From contig CAAFWT010000066.1 of the NCBI GenBank assembly GCA_900766785.1, positions 1-31,409 on the forward strand: a stretch of 31,409 nt of DNA. Reading direction: 5' to 3'. The stretch is from an uncultured Paraprevotella sp. (GTDB lineage: Bacteria > Bacteroidota > Bacteroidia > Bacteroidales > Bacteroidaceae). Positions within the stretch are counted from its first letter, which is position 1; each line of letters starts with the position of its first letter. The translations under genes and the position numbers were made by a program. Shown here piece by piece: positions 1 to 7,426 of the stretch. The notes beneath the pieces were generated by a model, which was not told where the DNA came from, did not search any database, and saw nothing but the letters and a program-made list of their open reading frames with translations.

Positions 1-33
1 CTGACGCATCCCTTTGCCTCAAAACAAATACAG

Positions 34-118
34 CATGAAATGATGGTATCATGACATGAAATGATGGTATTATGGCATGAAATGATGATATCATGCCATG
101 AAATGACGATTCTTATGG
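34..118. repeat. 21-bp tandem repeat, about four copies
   Basis: Four head-to-tail units start with CATGAAATGA at 34, 55, 76 and 97; the first three are exactly 21 bp apart and the last is degenerate. Each unit carries an inverted repeat of the form ATGAT-(centre)-ATCAT. In the third unit this is the perfect palindrome ATGATATCAT. The period is about two helical turns. No coding sequence crosses the array. It lies on the far side of a small-RNA candidate that is transcribed towards it. The function is unknown. Confidence 0.8.
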
Positions 119-130
119 ATGGTTGTCCGT

Positions 131-270
131 AAAAATGAGGGGCTGGAATTCATCTCAAATTCCCATAATCGAGTGTATAAATGGAAACAGGGGAATGCTT
201 CACAGCGTTCCCCTGTCATTCTCTAGGTATTAGCCTCTGTCTAAGGCGAAAGATTGTTTTCAGGATATCT
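131..270 (-). ncRNA. candidate structured small RNA (possibly 6S-like)
   Basis: A textbook Bacteroidetes promoter at 275-305 fires leftward into non-coding DNA. The predicted transcript has a strong hairpin: arms 187-198 and 205-216 pair over 12 positions (one G-U) with loop 199-204. Outside a 3-nt bulge the stem continues with 217-220 against 180-183, 221-223 against 171-173, and 229-232 against 166-169, giving an irregular rod. A second small hairpin (arms 145-150 and 158-163) is followed by a T5 run on the transcribed strand (135-131), a weak terminator candidate that sets the approximate 3' end. The rod with internal loops resembles 6S-type RNA architecture, but I did not recognise a specific family. 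It could instead be the leader of a gene beyond the left edge. Confidence 0.4.
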
Positions 271-274
271 GACG

Positions 275-305
275 CAAAGTTACAATTCCTTTTATCTATT
301 TGCAA
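275..305 (-). promoter_or_regulatory. Bacteroidetes promoter, TTG-N20-TAACTTTG
   Basis: Read leftward, the -33 TTG lies at 305-303 and the -7 box TAACTTTG at 282-275, separated by 20 bases. This matches the Bacteroidetes primary sigma factor consensus. It lies downstream of the kinase gene and faces away from it, so it must serve the RNA candidate or a gene past the left edge. Confidence 0.65.
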
Positions 306-314
306 GAGTGGAAT

Positions 315-332
315 ATATGTTATTTAACATAT
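315..332. promoter_or_regulatory. Inverted repeat upstream of the leftward promoter
   Basis: The two 8-base arms ATATGTTA (315-322) and TAACATAT (325-332) are perfect reverse complements separated by TT. The palindrome lies just upstream of the -33 element of the leftward promoter and downstream of the kinase stop codon. It could be an operator for that promoter or a weak hairpin ending the long leftward transcript. No T-run follows on the minus strand, which argues against an intrinsic terminator. Confidence 0.35.
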
Positions 333-359
333 TAATGTAACTTTTTTATAATATAATTG

Positions 360-1220
360 TCATGAAAGGTGATTTGTGTGGTAAGAGAGCATCTCATGGA
401 TGGGTTCACGCAGCAGTTTTCCTATACTCATACCCTCTGCAGCAGCAGCTTCCTTCAGTTCATCAGCAAAGGTATAAGCAATGCCGCCCACACAATTGAC
501 GGGGAGTTCAGGATGGCCATATGCACGCACGTTTCTGGTCAGGAAGGACCGGAAAGCCTCTATGAGCATATCATGAATAGGAGTCTCCTGACGATGCTTT
601 TGTATGAAGGGAACCAGAGAGGCCATAAACTTATTGGCCAGAGGTTGTCTGTACACACGGTCTATCACCTCAGCCTCGGTGAGATGGTACTCGTTCATAA
701 ACTCCTCTCTCATAGCTGTGGGGAAGATTCCCTTCAGCAGATTGCCTAAGAGTGTTCTGCCCAACACAGCACCGCTACCCTCATCTCCCAGGATGTATCC
801 CAATGGTGGCACATGAGCTGTAATGGAGACTCCGTCATAGAGACAACTGTTTGCCCCTGTGCCCAGTATGCATGCTATCCCAGGATTTCTGCCACAGAGC
901 GCCCTTGCTGCTCCCATCAGATCACTCTCCACCTCCACATGTGCCGTGGGGAAATGCTGTTGGAGCACATCGCTGACCGATTGGCTATAGGGCGGCATAC
1001 ATCCAGCTCCATAGAAGTAGATTTGCAGTGGGGCGCAACCTTCTGGTAATTGTGATACGAGTTCTTGGCTTATGACAATGGAAATGGCATCCTGAGAGTC
1101 CCTCACGGGATTGATTCCCGATGTACGAACTTCCAAGATGCCATTCACTGGGCTATAGAGGACCCAGTCAGTCTTAGTAGAGCCACTGTCTGCCACCAGC
1201 AATGCAGGCTTACATTCCAT
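360..1220 (-). CDS. BadF/BadG-type ATPase, N-acetylglucosamine kinase-like
   Basis: This 286-residue protein belongs to the BadF/BadG/BcrA/BcrD ATPase group of the ASKHA fold. Members in Bacteroidetes are usually annotated as N-acetylglucosamine kinase-like and would phosphorylate an amino sugar with ATP in the cytoplasm. Visible motifs are phosphate-1 ADSGSTKTDW (10-19), the catalytic-loop region ESDLMGAAR (98-106), phosphate-2 GTGANS (120-125), and LGDEGSGAVLG just after it, typical of eukaryote-like GlcNAc kinases. Length is normal for the family. It lies 27 bases downstream of secG and is probably the last gene of the leftward operon. The family is secure. The substrate is inferred from family and could be another sugar. 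Confidence 0.85.
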   Translation of the reverse strand: MECKPALLVADSGSTKTDWVLYSPVNGILEVRTSGINPVRDSQDAISIVISQELVSQLPEGCAPLQIYFYGAGCMPPYSQSVSDVLQQHFPTAHVEVESDLMGAARALCGRNPGIACILGTGANSCLYDGVSITAHVPPLGYILGDEGSGAVLGRTLLGNLLKGIFPTAMREEFMNEYHLTEAEVIDRVYRQPLANKFMASLVPFIQKHRQETPIHDMLIEAFRSFLTRNVRAYGHPELPVNCVGGIAYTFADELKEAAAAEGMSIGKLLREPIHEMLSYHTNHLS

Positions 1221-1247
1221 GGCTCGCTCTTTTCCTGATGATTGGGA

Positions 1248-1634
1248 TTAGTTCTTCTCTGTAGCGGCAGGAGCGGCAGGAGCCTCAGTGGCAGGAGCCT
1301 GCTCTGCGGGCTGCTCTGTGGCAGAAGGCTGTGCTATGCCAGGGATATTCCCAGGATTGGTAGCTTTCTGTTCGGTAGCCTGCTGCATGATAACAGAGTC
1401 TGAAACACTGGTGGAGGGCAGGAAAGCCACACTCAGTACGCTGAGCACAATCATGGCAATGGCGAGTCCCCATGTAGCCTTCTCAATGAAATTGGTGGTC
1501 TTGGGTGCTCCTGCCATTTGATTGAAACTTGAATAGTCGGCAGCAAGGCCACCTCCCTTAGATTCCTGTACGAGTACGATAAGGCACATCAGGATGGAGG
1601 CCAGTACTACCAGGATTACGATAGATGTGTACAT
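1248..1634 (-). CDS. secG: Preprotein translocase subunit SecG
   Basis: SecG is the small accessory subunit of the SecYEG channel and helps SecA-driven translocation across the inner membrane. The 128-residue protein has two hydrophobic segments (about 3-22 and 54-73). The conserved stretch LVQESKGGGL (21-30), followed by a short linker containing a Phe, corresponds to the signature between the helices. A low-complexity tail rich in Ala, Pro, Glu and Thr (about 97-128) extends the C-terminus, as is common in Bacteroidetes SecG. It starts 12 bases after the TPR gene ends, inside the leftward operon with LptE and the sigma-54 activator. Confidence 0.92.
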   Translation of the reverse strand: MYTSIVILVVLASILMCLIVLVQESKGGGLAADYSSFNQMAGAPKTTNFIEKATWGLAIAMIVLSVLSVAFLPSTSVSDSVIMQQATEQKATNPGNIPGIAQPSATEQPAEQAPATEAPAAPAATEKN

Positions 1635-1646
1635 GTCTTATGTTAT

Positions 1647-2381
1647 TTATTTGTTCTTGTCGTTAAGTACCAGTTTCTCAAGGAAACGGATTTGGTCTGC
1701 AAAGTAACGGTTTTTTTTTGGATATTTCAAGGAAAGCTGTCTGATAATTTTAAGAGCGCTCTCATATTTGCCTTGCTTGATGTAAATGCTGGCCATTATC
1801 TCTGTGAAGATTTCCTTTCCTTCCTTCTCTCTCTCTGCTTCGGCAGGCTTTGTTTCTTCCTTCTTGGGTGGTTGCTGATTGAGTTGTATACGTCCATCCT
1901 CTTGTTCCAGGAATCGTTCCACCACGCCATCTCCGTTCATGGGTGCTATGTCTGTCTGCTGCTCCTCCTGTTCGTTCTGCAGCATATAGGCGATATAGTC
2001 CTTGGTAGCATCCACGGGAACCCCACTGGTGGGTTGTTGTACAGGCAATGCACCCAGGAAATCATCTATGAGCTGGTCCGTGCTCTGTGATTCCTGTTCT
2101 CTCTGCACGCTGGCAGCATATCTCTTTCTTTCAGCCTTCACCTTATAGTTGGACTCTTCGGTGAGATGGAATATGGACTTTCTGCAAGGCACCATCACGG
2201 CATTGCCTCGCAGTTCCTTGTCATAGAGAGGCGAGTGTTGTCTGTGCAGGGCTTGCAGCAGCAAGATACGTGCCACATGCAGATAGGGATATTCCTCTAT
2301 CTGTTCCTTGAGTTGGCTCACAGCATTATGGTCCATACTGTCGGGCCGTCGTATGAAGTCGATAAGCGGTCTCTGTGCCAT
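1647..2381 (-). CDS. TPR-containing protein of the secG-lptE locus
   Basis: This 244-residue protein has no recognisable enzyme motif. The N-terminal third begins with a helical region (DFIRRPDSMDHNAVSQL). The middle (about 100-180) is Gln/Glu-rich and probably disordered. The C-terminus (about 190-240) has a helix-turn-helix pattern, EIMASIYIKQGKYESALKII, matching a tetratricopeptide repeat. A protein of this type commonly lies between lptE and secG in Bacteroidales, so a role as an assembly or scaffold partner in envelope biogenesis is a reasonable inference but unproven. No signal peptide is seen. A run of nine A residues in the coding strand (1711-1719) could be prone to slippage. An AT-rich tract precedes the start. 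Confidence 0.75.
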   Translation of the reverse strand: MAQRPLIDFIRRPDSMDHNAVSQLKEQIEEYPYLHVARILLLQALHRQHSPLYDKELRGNAVMVPCRKSIFHLTEESNYKVKAERKRYAASVQREQESQSTDQLIDDFLGALPVQQPTSGVPVDATKDYIAYMLQNEQEEQQTDIAPMNGDGVVERFLEQEDGRIQLNQQPPKKEETKPAEAEREKEGKEIFTEIMASIYIKQGKYESALKIIRQLSLKYPKKNRYFADQIRFLEKLVLNDKNK

Positions 2382-2435
2382 CTGTCTGTATACCTTATTA
2401 TTATATATATGTCAACCCTCTCATGGAGTCTGTCC

Positions 2436-2972
2436 TCACCAGTTGGCCACGGTGGCGTTGAAGATTTGGTCGGTGATATCCTTCACCATCTGTGTCACCA
2501 GTTCCTCCTGTACGGAAGTCAGTTGCTGTGATGAGTCATACTCTGTGGTGGCAGTGAACTGTCTTTCGAAATCCTCTGAATGATTCTTGTTATTGACGAA
2601 GCGCACGTTTACGGTCATCTTCAGTTGTACCTGACTGCTATAACCGTCGCTGCTGATACCCTTGTTGAACTGGTCAAATCCTGTTATCTCTCCCGAGAGT
2701 TGCAGGTCTCCGTTCTTCTTCACCTGCCTCAGTTTGGTCTGTGAGGCAAAGATATCTGTCAGTTTGTTCTGGAAGATGCTCTGCATGGGTGCCCACACAT
2801 AGGTACTTCTGATGGGGAAGTTGTCTATCTGTATGGTCTTGGTCTGTGTATAATCGATGCTTGCACCATTGAACTTATATGACACCTTGCATGCTCCCAG
2901 CAGGACACACACTGCCAGAGCCCACATCCAGCAGAGAGCTTGCCATCCTTTCCGATTATTCTTCGATACCAT
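2436..2972 (-). CDS. lptE: LptE-like outer-membrane LPS-assembly lipoprotein
   Basis: This 178-residue lipoprotein matches the Bacteroidetes LptE-like family. LptE partners LptD in inserting lipopolysaccharide into the outer leaflet. The N-terminus has a charged region, a hydrophobic stretch and the lipobox LGAC with the lipidated Cys at residue 28. The mature part starts KVSYKFNGASIDYTQTKTI, and then shows IQIDNFPIRSTYVWAPM and a long C-terminal helix, the usual alpha/beta pattern of LptE. The start codon lies inside the end of the sigma-54 activator gene (17-base overlap), indicating translational coupling. Placement in Bacteroidetes between the sigma-54 activator and secG supports the call. 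The family is divergent, so the link to E. coli LptE is through fold and context. Confidence 0.85.
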   Translation of the reverse strand: MVSKNNRKGWQALCWMWALAVCVLLGACKVSYKFNGASIDYTQTKTIQIDNFPIRSTYVWAPMQSIFQNKLTDIFASQTKLRQVKKNGDLQLSGEITGFDQFNKGISSDGYSSQVQLKMTVNVRFVNNKNHSEDFERQFTATTEYDSSQQLTSVQEELVTQMVKDITDQIFNATVANW

Positions 2973-4200
2973 AAGCCTTTATTTTTCTGTAAAGGGTACG
3001 TTCGCTGATTCCCAGTTCGTCTGCAGCCGCTTTGCGTCGGTAGTGATTGCGTTGCAGGGCCTTCATGATGTTGCGCCTCTCCATGTTATTGATGTTGAGC
3101 GTTTCATCTTCCAGAACCTCCTCGGGAGTCTGAATATCTGCCTCCATACCTGTGATTCGGCCATAGGACATATGAGGAGTGGTATCCGCCATGTGGCCCG
3201 TAGTGATGGAATCTCCTGTGACAGGTGCAGGCAGACGCACCTGCATGGGATTGGACATGGCATTCACTTTCATTTTCAGTTCATTGACCTCTTGAGTAAG
3301 CACCTGTACGGCATTGGCCAGGAACTGTATCTCATGAGCATAGCCATGAGCATCTGTTTTGTTGATTGTATTCACGGCCACCATGGATGTCTCTTCATCC
3401 GAGTTGGGCACCACCCCATGTTTGGCCAGCATCTCGGGTGTGATGAGCCTTATCTGCGACAGGATGCTCAGCTGTTCGGTGATGTTTCTCAACTGTCTCA
3501 CATTACCTGGCCACTTATAGGCCTGCATCACCATCTCCGCCTCTGGGGTCAGCCTGATGGGTTCGGGGATGTTGTATTTCTCGGCCGTATCCAGTGCAAA
3601 CTTCTTGAAGAGGAGCACCACATCAGATTTGCGGTCCCTCAGAGGAGGCATCTGTATGTTGATGGTGCACAGTCGGTAATAGAGGTCTTCGCGGAACTTC
3701 CCCTCTCTGATGGCATGAGGGATATTCACATTAGTGGCTGCCACTATTCGTGCATTGGTCTTACGTGGCTCGCTACTTCCCACACGTATGTATTCTCCTG
3801 TCTCCAGTACACGCAGGAGTCTGGCCTGTGTGCTCATGGGCAGTTCACCCACTTCGTCCAGGAAGAGTGTGCCTCCGTCGGCAGTACCGAAGTAACCTTC
3901 ATGCTCTCCTATGGCGCTGGTAAAAGCACCCTTCTCGTGTCCAAACAGTTCGCTGTCAATGGTACCTTCGGGTATGGAACCGCAGTTGATGGCTATGTAG
4001 CGTTTTCCTTTGCGCCTACTATGGTCATGTATGATGCGTGGTATGACCTCCTTGCCCACGCCACTCTCTCCCTGTATGAGTACAGAGAGATCTGTGGGAG
4101 CCACTTGTAAGGCGGTACGCAAGGCCTCGTCCAAAGCCTCATCCCTACCCACAATGCCATACCTGTTCTTGAGATTTTGCAATTCGGCTGTCTGATTCAT
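2956..4200 (-). CDS. Sigma-54-dependent activator (AAA+ plus Fis HTH, no sensor domain)
   Basis: This 414-residue bacterial enhancer-binding protein would activate sigma-54 RNA polymerase. The AAA+ domain starts almost at the N-terminus: Walker A GESGVGKE (about 44-51), ELFGHEKGAFTSA, Walker B GGTLFLDEVGEL, and LRDRKSDV with arginine-finger candidates. A predicted coiled-coil stretch (about 290-314) and a Met/Thr/Pro-rich linker lead to a Fis-type helix-turn-helix (about 371-412, ADELGISERTLYRKIKAYG). There is no receiver, GAF or PAS domain, so activity must be controlled by abundance or partners, as in PspF-like proteins. The sigma-54-contacting loop reads GAFTSA rather than GAFTGA. It overlaps the flippase-like gene by 4 bases and lptE by 17. 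Target promoters are unknown. Confidence 0.93.
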   Translation of the reverse strand: MNQTAELQNLKNRYGIVGRDEALDEALRTALQVAPTDLSVLIQGESGVGKEVIPRIIHDHSRRKGKRYIAINCGSIPEGTIDSELFGHEKGAFTSAIGEHEGYFGTADGGTLFLDEVGELPMSTQARLLRVLETGEYIRVGSSEPRKTNARIVAATNVNIPHAIREGKFREDLYYRLCTINIQMPPLRDRKSDVVLLFKKFALDTAEKYNIPEPIRLTPEAEMVMQAYKWPGNVRQLRNITEQLSILSQIRLITPEMLAKHGVVPNSDEETSMVAVNTINKTDAHGYAHEIQFLANAVQVLTQEVNELKMKVNAMSNPMQVRLPAPVTGDSITTGHMADTTPHMSYGRITGMEADIQTPEEVLEDETLNINNMERRNIMKALQRNHYRRKAAADELGISERTLYRKIKAYGIEE

Positions 4201-5267
4201 AATGTACTGATATTAGACTGACTCTGTGGCACAGGCTGCGCATTACCTGTCTTGAGCAACGCTATGCCTATAGATATCCACACGATTTCTCTGATCCTCA
4301 CTATGAGACTGGTAAGCACGCCATAAGCTCCATTGAACATGCTGAACTTGGCAAAGATGGCCATACCGGCCTCACGCACTCCCACCTGCATGGGTATGAA
4401 GAAGATGATGTTGCCCAGCAGACTGGTAAACCCTTGCATGATAATACAATCGGTGAGTGCCACCTGATCGGTAAACACAAAGAGGATGAACTGCAACTCC
4501 AGACAACCCATCACACGGGCCAGGAACTCCAGCGAGAGGGTTCCAATGAAAGTACGTGGACTGTGCTTCTTGAGCGCTTTTATCTGTCTGTCGATATTGC
4601 GAAGCATATCCTGATGCTGCTCCAGCCAGTCCTTCATTCGGTGTCCCACCAGAGGCATGCGCGTGAGCCATATCACGCTCTTCTCTGCCACTCCTCTGTT
4701 ATAGGCACGTATGAAGAGAAAGATACCTGCCCCCACAAACAGGGAAAAGAGTATCAGCAGGGAGAACAATCCCCAGGTCATGCGGTCGTAATAGATGGCC
4801 ACAAACAGCACCAAGCTGAAGGCCCAGAAGCAGAAATGACTGAAGATATGCATCATGGAGTTGAGCAGCACACTGCTCACCGCCCGTTCTGTTCCCAGAA
4901 AGGGTTTCAGTTCCATGATGCGGTAAGGCTCACCTCCCAGCACTCCGGCAGGAGTGACATAGTTGAGAGCATAACCGGTAATGGTATATTTCAGTGTACG
5001 CCAGAATCCCATTCCCTGCAGGCGCTCACCATTTTCTCCCGAACGTATGATCAAGCTCCAAGCCCAGGCATTCATCAGATAGATAACAAGCCACAACAGG
5101 AGACAGGCAGGCAACCATATGCCTGCCCTTCGAGCGGCATGGCTCACCTCTTCCCAGGTGACATCCATATTGTACACCATGAGCAGAACGGCTGCGATGC
5201 CCAGAAGGAACAAAAGATTTCGGAATAAGGGTCTCAATGTATTTTCTCCTCCTCTGTTATGTTTCAC
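4197..5267 (-). CDS. Flippase-like integral membrane protein (LPG synthase TM/UPF0104 family)
   Basis: This 356-residue polytopic membrane protein belongs to the lysylphosphatidylglycerol-synthase transmembrane family (PF03706, AglD/YbhN-like). Family hallmarks are TPAGVLGGEPYR (about 105-116) and a C-terminal PMQVGVREAG. Seven to eight hydrophobic segments are apparent, including about 15-33, 51-71, 135-160, 165-187 and several after 255. It lacks the soluble transferase domain of true MprF, so it is not an amino-acyl lipid synthase by itself. A lipid-linked substrate transport role is inferred from the family. It overlaps both neighbours by 4 bases (ATGA), tightly linking it to the PdxA-like and sigma-54 genes. 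Confidence 0.85.
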   Translation of the reverse strand: MKHNRGGENTLRPLFRNLLFLLGIAAVLLMVYNMDVTWEEVSHAARRAGIWLPACLLLWLVIYLMNAWAWSLIIRSGENGERLQGMGFWRTLKYTITGYALNYVTPAGVLGGEPYRIMELKPFLGTERAVSSVLLNSMMHIFSHFCFWAFSLVLFVAIYYDRMTWGLFSLLILFSLFVGAGIFLFIRAYNRGVAEKSVIWLTRMPLVGHRMKDWLEQHQDMLRNIDRQIKALKKHSPRTFIGTLSLEFLARVMGCLELQFILFVFTDQVALTDCIIMQGFTSLLGNIIFFIPMQVGVREAGMAIFAKFSMFNGAYGVLTSLIVRIREIVWISIGIALLKTGNAQPVPQSQSNISTL

Positions 5268-6172
5268 TCTATGTTTCCCCTTCGCTCATCCTTCTTCTCA
5301 ACGAAGAGTTTCTCCAGAGGCGACTTGCGAGCCTCGTGGAACCTCTTTCTGTTGCGCAGGATATCGGTGGCGCAATATAGGGCATGATTGAGGCTTGTCA
5401 CATTGAAGGCTACGGATTCCTCTTCCTGCAGATGGTCGTTCCATGCAGGATACATGGTGATGTGCTGCTGTTCATCCTCCACCATGCATACGGACCAGTA
5501 GTGTGCGTCTTCACGAAACTCTCTCAAGGCCGATTTTGCATCGAGTGCCATCATCAGGTCATAGTCCTTATATTGTTCCTCTTCGAAAAAGGTTCCTGTG
5601 AGAAATGGTCCATATACAAATGCTCCCATCTCCTCGGCCTTAGCCTCCCATTCCGTTTTCTGTCGGTCTGTATCTGCTACCATCGCTATGCGAGGCTTGG
5701 TATAGTCCAGATCCCGTTCCAGCAGAGCCATCATCTGTTCCATATCCTCGGAGAGATGTTCCCTGCGGAGCAGGCCCATGCAGTTTCTTTCAGACAGGCA
5801 CACCATACACTTTGTCTTCTCGGCATCCACTTCCGTGTTCCCTACATACACCAGTGCATCTATTGCTCCCCTTCTCAGGTCTTCTGTCCATACGGTCATG
5901 GCAGTACCATCCTCAGCGGTCCCCGAAGTTGTCCTGTTTGCAGTATCCACCACGCTGACACATTCCCCATGGGCATCATCGGCTTGACTGACATACGCAT
6001 ATCGGACATCCGATTCTTGATGATTGCTCAGGAGCTCCACCTGATTTCTCTCGGCATAGAGTACGGGTACGAGCAGATCTGTCATCAGCGGTTCCTCCAG
6101 TGAGGTGATGACCATTCTGGTCACAGCTTCGTCGCCTTGTATGGGCACAATGCCTATTTTGTATTTTTCCAT
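5264..6172 (-). CDS. Degenerate PdxA (4-hydroxythreonine-4-phosphate dehydrogenase) homologue
   Basis: This 302-residue protein keeps the PdxA outline from end to end but has lost key residues. The N-terminus YKIGIVPIQGDEAV corresponds to the family's opening 'I-T-x-GDPAGIG'. The region DALVYVGNTEV replaces the substrate-binding 'DALVTxPxxK'. VADTDRQKTEWEAKAEE replaces the segment with the metal ligand in 'LNPHAGE'. YDLMMALDAKS replaces 'AVLAMYHDQG', removing another metal-binding His. The C-terminus, SLNHALYCATDILRNR, is still clearly PdxA-like. It occupies the position where pdxA is often found in Bacteroidales, upstream of the flippase and sigma-54 genes. Dehydrogenase activity is therefore unlikely; a structural or regulatory role is possible. 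The alignment was made by eye. Confidence 0.65.
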   Translation of the reverse strand: MEKYKIGIVPIQGDEAVTRMVITSLEEPLMTDLLVPVLYAERNQVELLSNHQESDVRYAYVSQADDAHGECVSVVDTANRTTSGTAEDGTAMTVWTEDLRRGAIDALVYVGNTEVDAEKTKCMVCLSERNCMGLLRREHLSEDMEQMMALLERDLDYTKPRIAMVADTDRQKTEWEAKAEEMGAFVYGPFLTGTFFEEEQYKDYDLMMALDAKSALREFREDAHYWSVCMVEDEQQHITMYPAWNDHLQEEESVAFNVTSLNHALYCATDILRNRKRFHEARKSPLEKLFVEKKDERRGNIE

Positions 6173-6303
6173 TGTTATACCTTATATATATATTATACTG
6201 GCGAACAGAGAAGCAAGAAGTGGTTTTGAGAGGCGAATGCTCTGCTGTCCTCTTGCCTACTCTCTATCGTCTGATTCGTATCTAATTACTTCGGTGTATC
6301 ACT

Positions 6304-7386
6304 TCATCGGGAGGTCTTGGCAGAGTCCTGTTTTTCCTCTTCCACTCCAGTATCTATCAGCTCATACTGTTCCTGAGGCAGCTGAAGTGTATAGAGAGCC
6401 CCCTCCAGTCGTCTCATCAGACCGCGTTTCATCTTCTCTGGTGCATACACGAATCCTTCTACCACCACCACTCGGTTGGTCTCTGTATCCAGTCGGCTAT
6501 GACTCACGAAGGGACCGCCCATGCTATCCCACAGGTGTTCCGGCTTTTCATTCTTCATGTACCATAGTCCGCGTATCTCCATGGCATACTTTCCATGCAC
6601 GCTGATGGCCTTCACGTCGGTGTAGGCAGTATCCGTTTGCATATACATCCCTGGATGCTCTCCCGGCATATTGAGTTTCATCACCGAGTCTCTCTTCTGC
6701 AGGACATACTCCTTGTTGAAGGTCTCGGGTCCCTCATAGGGATAACTGTACATGCATATGTTCACCATTCCCTGAGCTGAATTGTTGCTGGTCCAGAAGA
6801 ACTGCTTCCCCTTCTTGTAGGACTTGATTTCCTTGGGAGCATATAGTTTGCACGCAAACTCACCCCATGCCAGGTCATAGATAATCTTTGAGTGGTGTTC
6901 CTGTAATTCCTTCACCAATCGGTTCATCTCCGTCTTGGTCAGGAAGTCCACCACATCCTGTCGGTGTTCACGGCAGAACTCCCTCAGACTTTCTTCGTTG
7001 GGGGTATTGAAGGTAAGCACTATTTGTCCCACAGCGTACTTATCCCTGACAAACTTCATACGTGTCTGAGTGAACTGAGTCTCATCCATGTTCACCATAA
7101 TCAGGTTACGGAAGATTTTCATACCATCACTCAGATGGTTGGGTTCCACCTGGGAGATATGGAACGAGCGCTCATCCTGCGGCAATCCTGGCACATTGGT
7201 ATCCAGGACATCAAAGAGAGCTCTGCCTGCAGGCGCTTCCCACATCTGACGATCCATCACCACCAGTACCTCATAAGGTCTTCCACTGGCTTTGGGCAGC
7301 AGAGCCTCCTTGGTGCATCCCGTTGTCAGTAGCACCGTCAGGAGGAGTCCTATTGCCATACTTGTCCATTTCATATCTGTCTTCAT
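6304..7386 (-). CDS. DUF4837 family lipoprotein
   Basis: This 360-residue protein has a lipoprotein signal peptide (MKTDMKWTSMAIGLLLTVLL) and lipobox TTGC with the Cys at residue 24, so it should be anchored in the envelope. The mature region starts PKASGRPYEVLVVMDRQMWE and continues with conserved blocks such as NLIMVNMDETQFTQTRMKF and IRGLWYMKNEKPEHLWDSMG. These are characteristic of the Bacteroidetes DUF4837 family, which has no known function. It lies 40 bases after rlmN and about 130 bases before the PdxA-like gene, all leftward. A TA-rich tract (7399-7414) precedes the start codon and no Shine-Dalgarno sequence is seen. Confidence 0.85.
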   Translation of the reverse strand: MKTDMKWTSMAIGLLLTVLLTTGCTKEALLPKASGRPYEVLVVMDRQMWEAPAGRALFDVLDTNVPGLPQDERSFHISQVEPNHLSDGMKIFRNLIMVNMDETQFTQTRMKFVRDKYAVGQIVLTFNTPNEESLREFCREHRQDVVDFLTKTEMNRLVKELQEHHSKIIYDLAWGEFACKLYAPKEIKSYKKGKQFFWTSNNSAQGMVNICMYSYPYEGPETFNKEYVLQKRDSVMKLNMPGEHPGMYMQTDTAYTDVKAISVHGKYAMEIRGLWYMKNEKPEHLWDSMGGPFVSHSRLDTETNRVVVVEGFVYAPEKMKRGLMRRLEGALYTLQLPQEQYELIDTGVEEEKQDSAKTSR

Positions 7387-7426
7387 CTCTTATCTATCTT
7401 ATATATATGTATAATTCCTAACGTTG

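Noticed and set aside
187..216. Simple intrinsic terminator for the leftward operon
   Set aside because: The hairpin is strong, but no T-run follows on the minus strand and a promoter lies between it and the operon, so it is better explained as part of the small RNA candidate.
2857..4110. Antisense open frame (417 codons) opposite the sigma-54 activator
   Set aside because: The activator has full AAA+ and HTH motifs on the other strand; the antisense product is His/Cys-rich noise.
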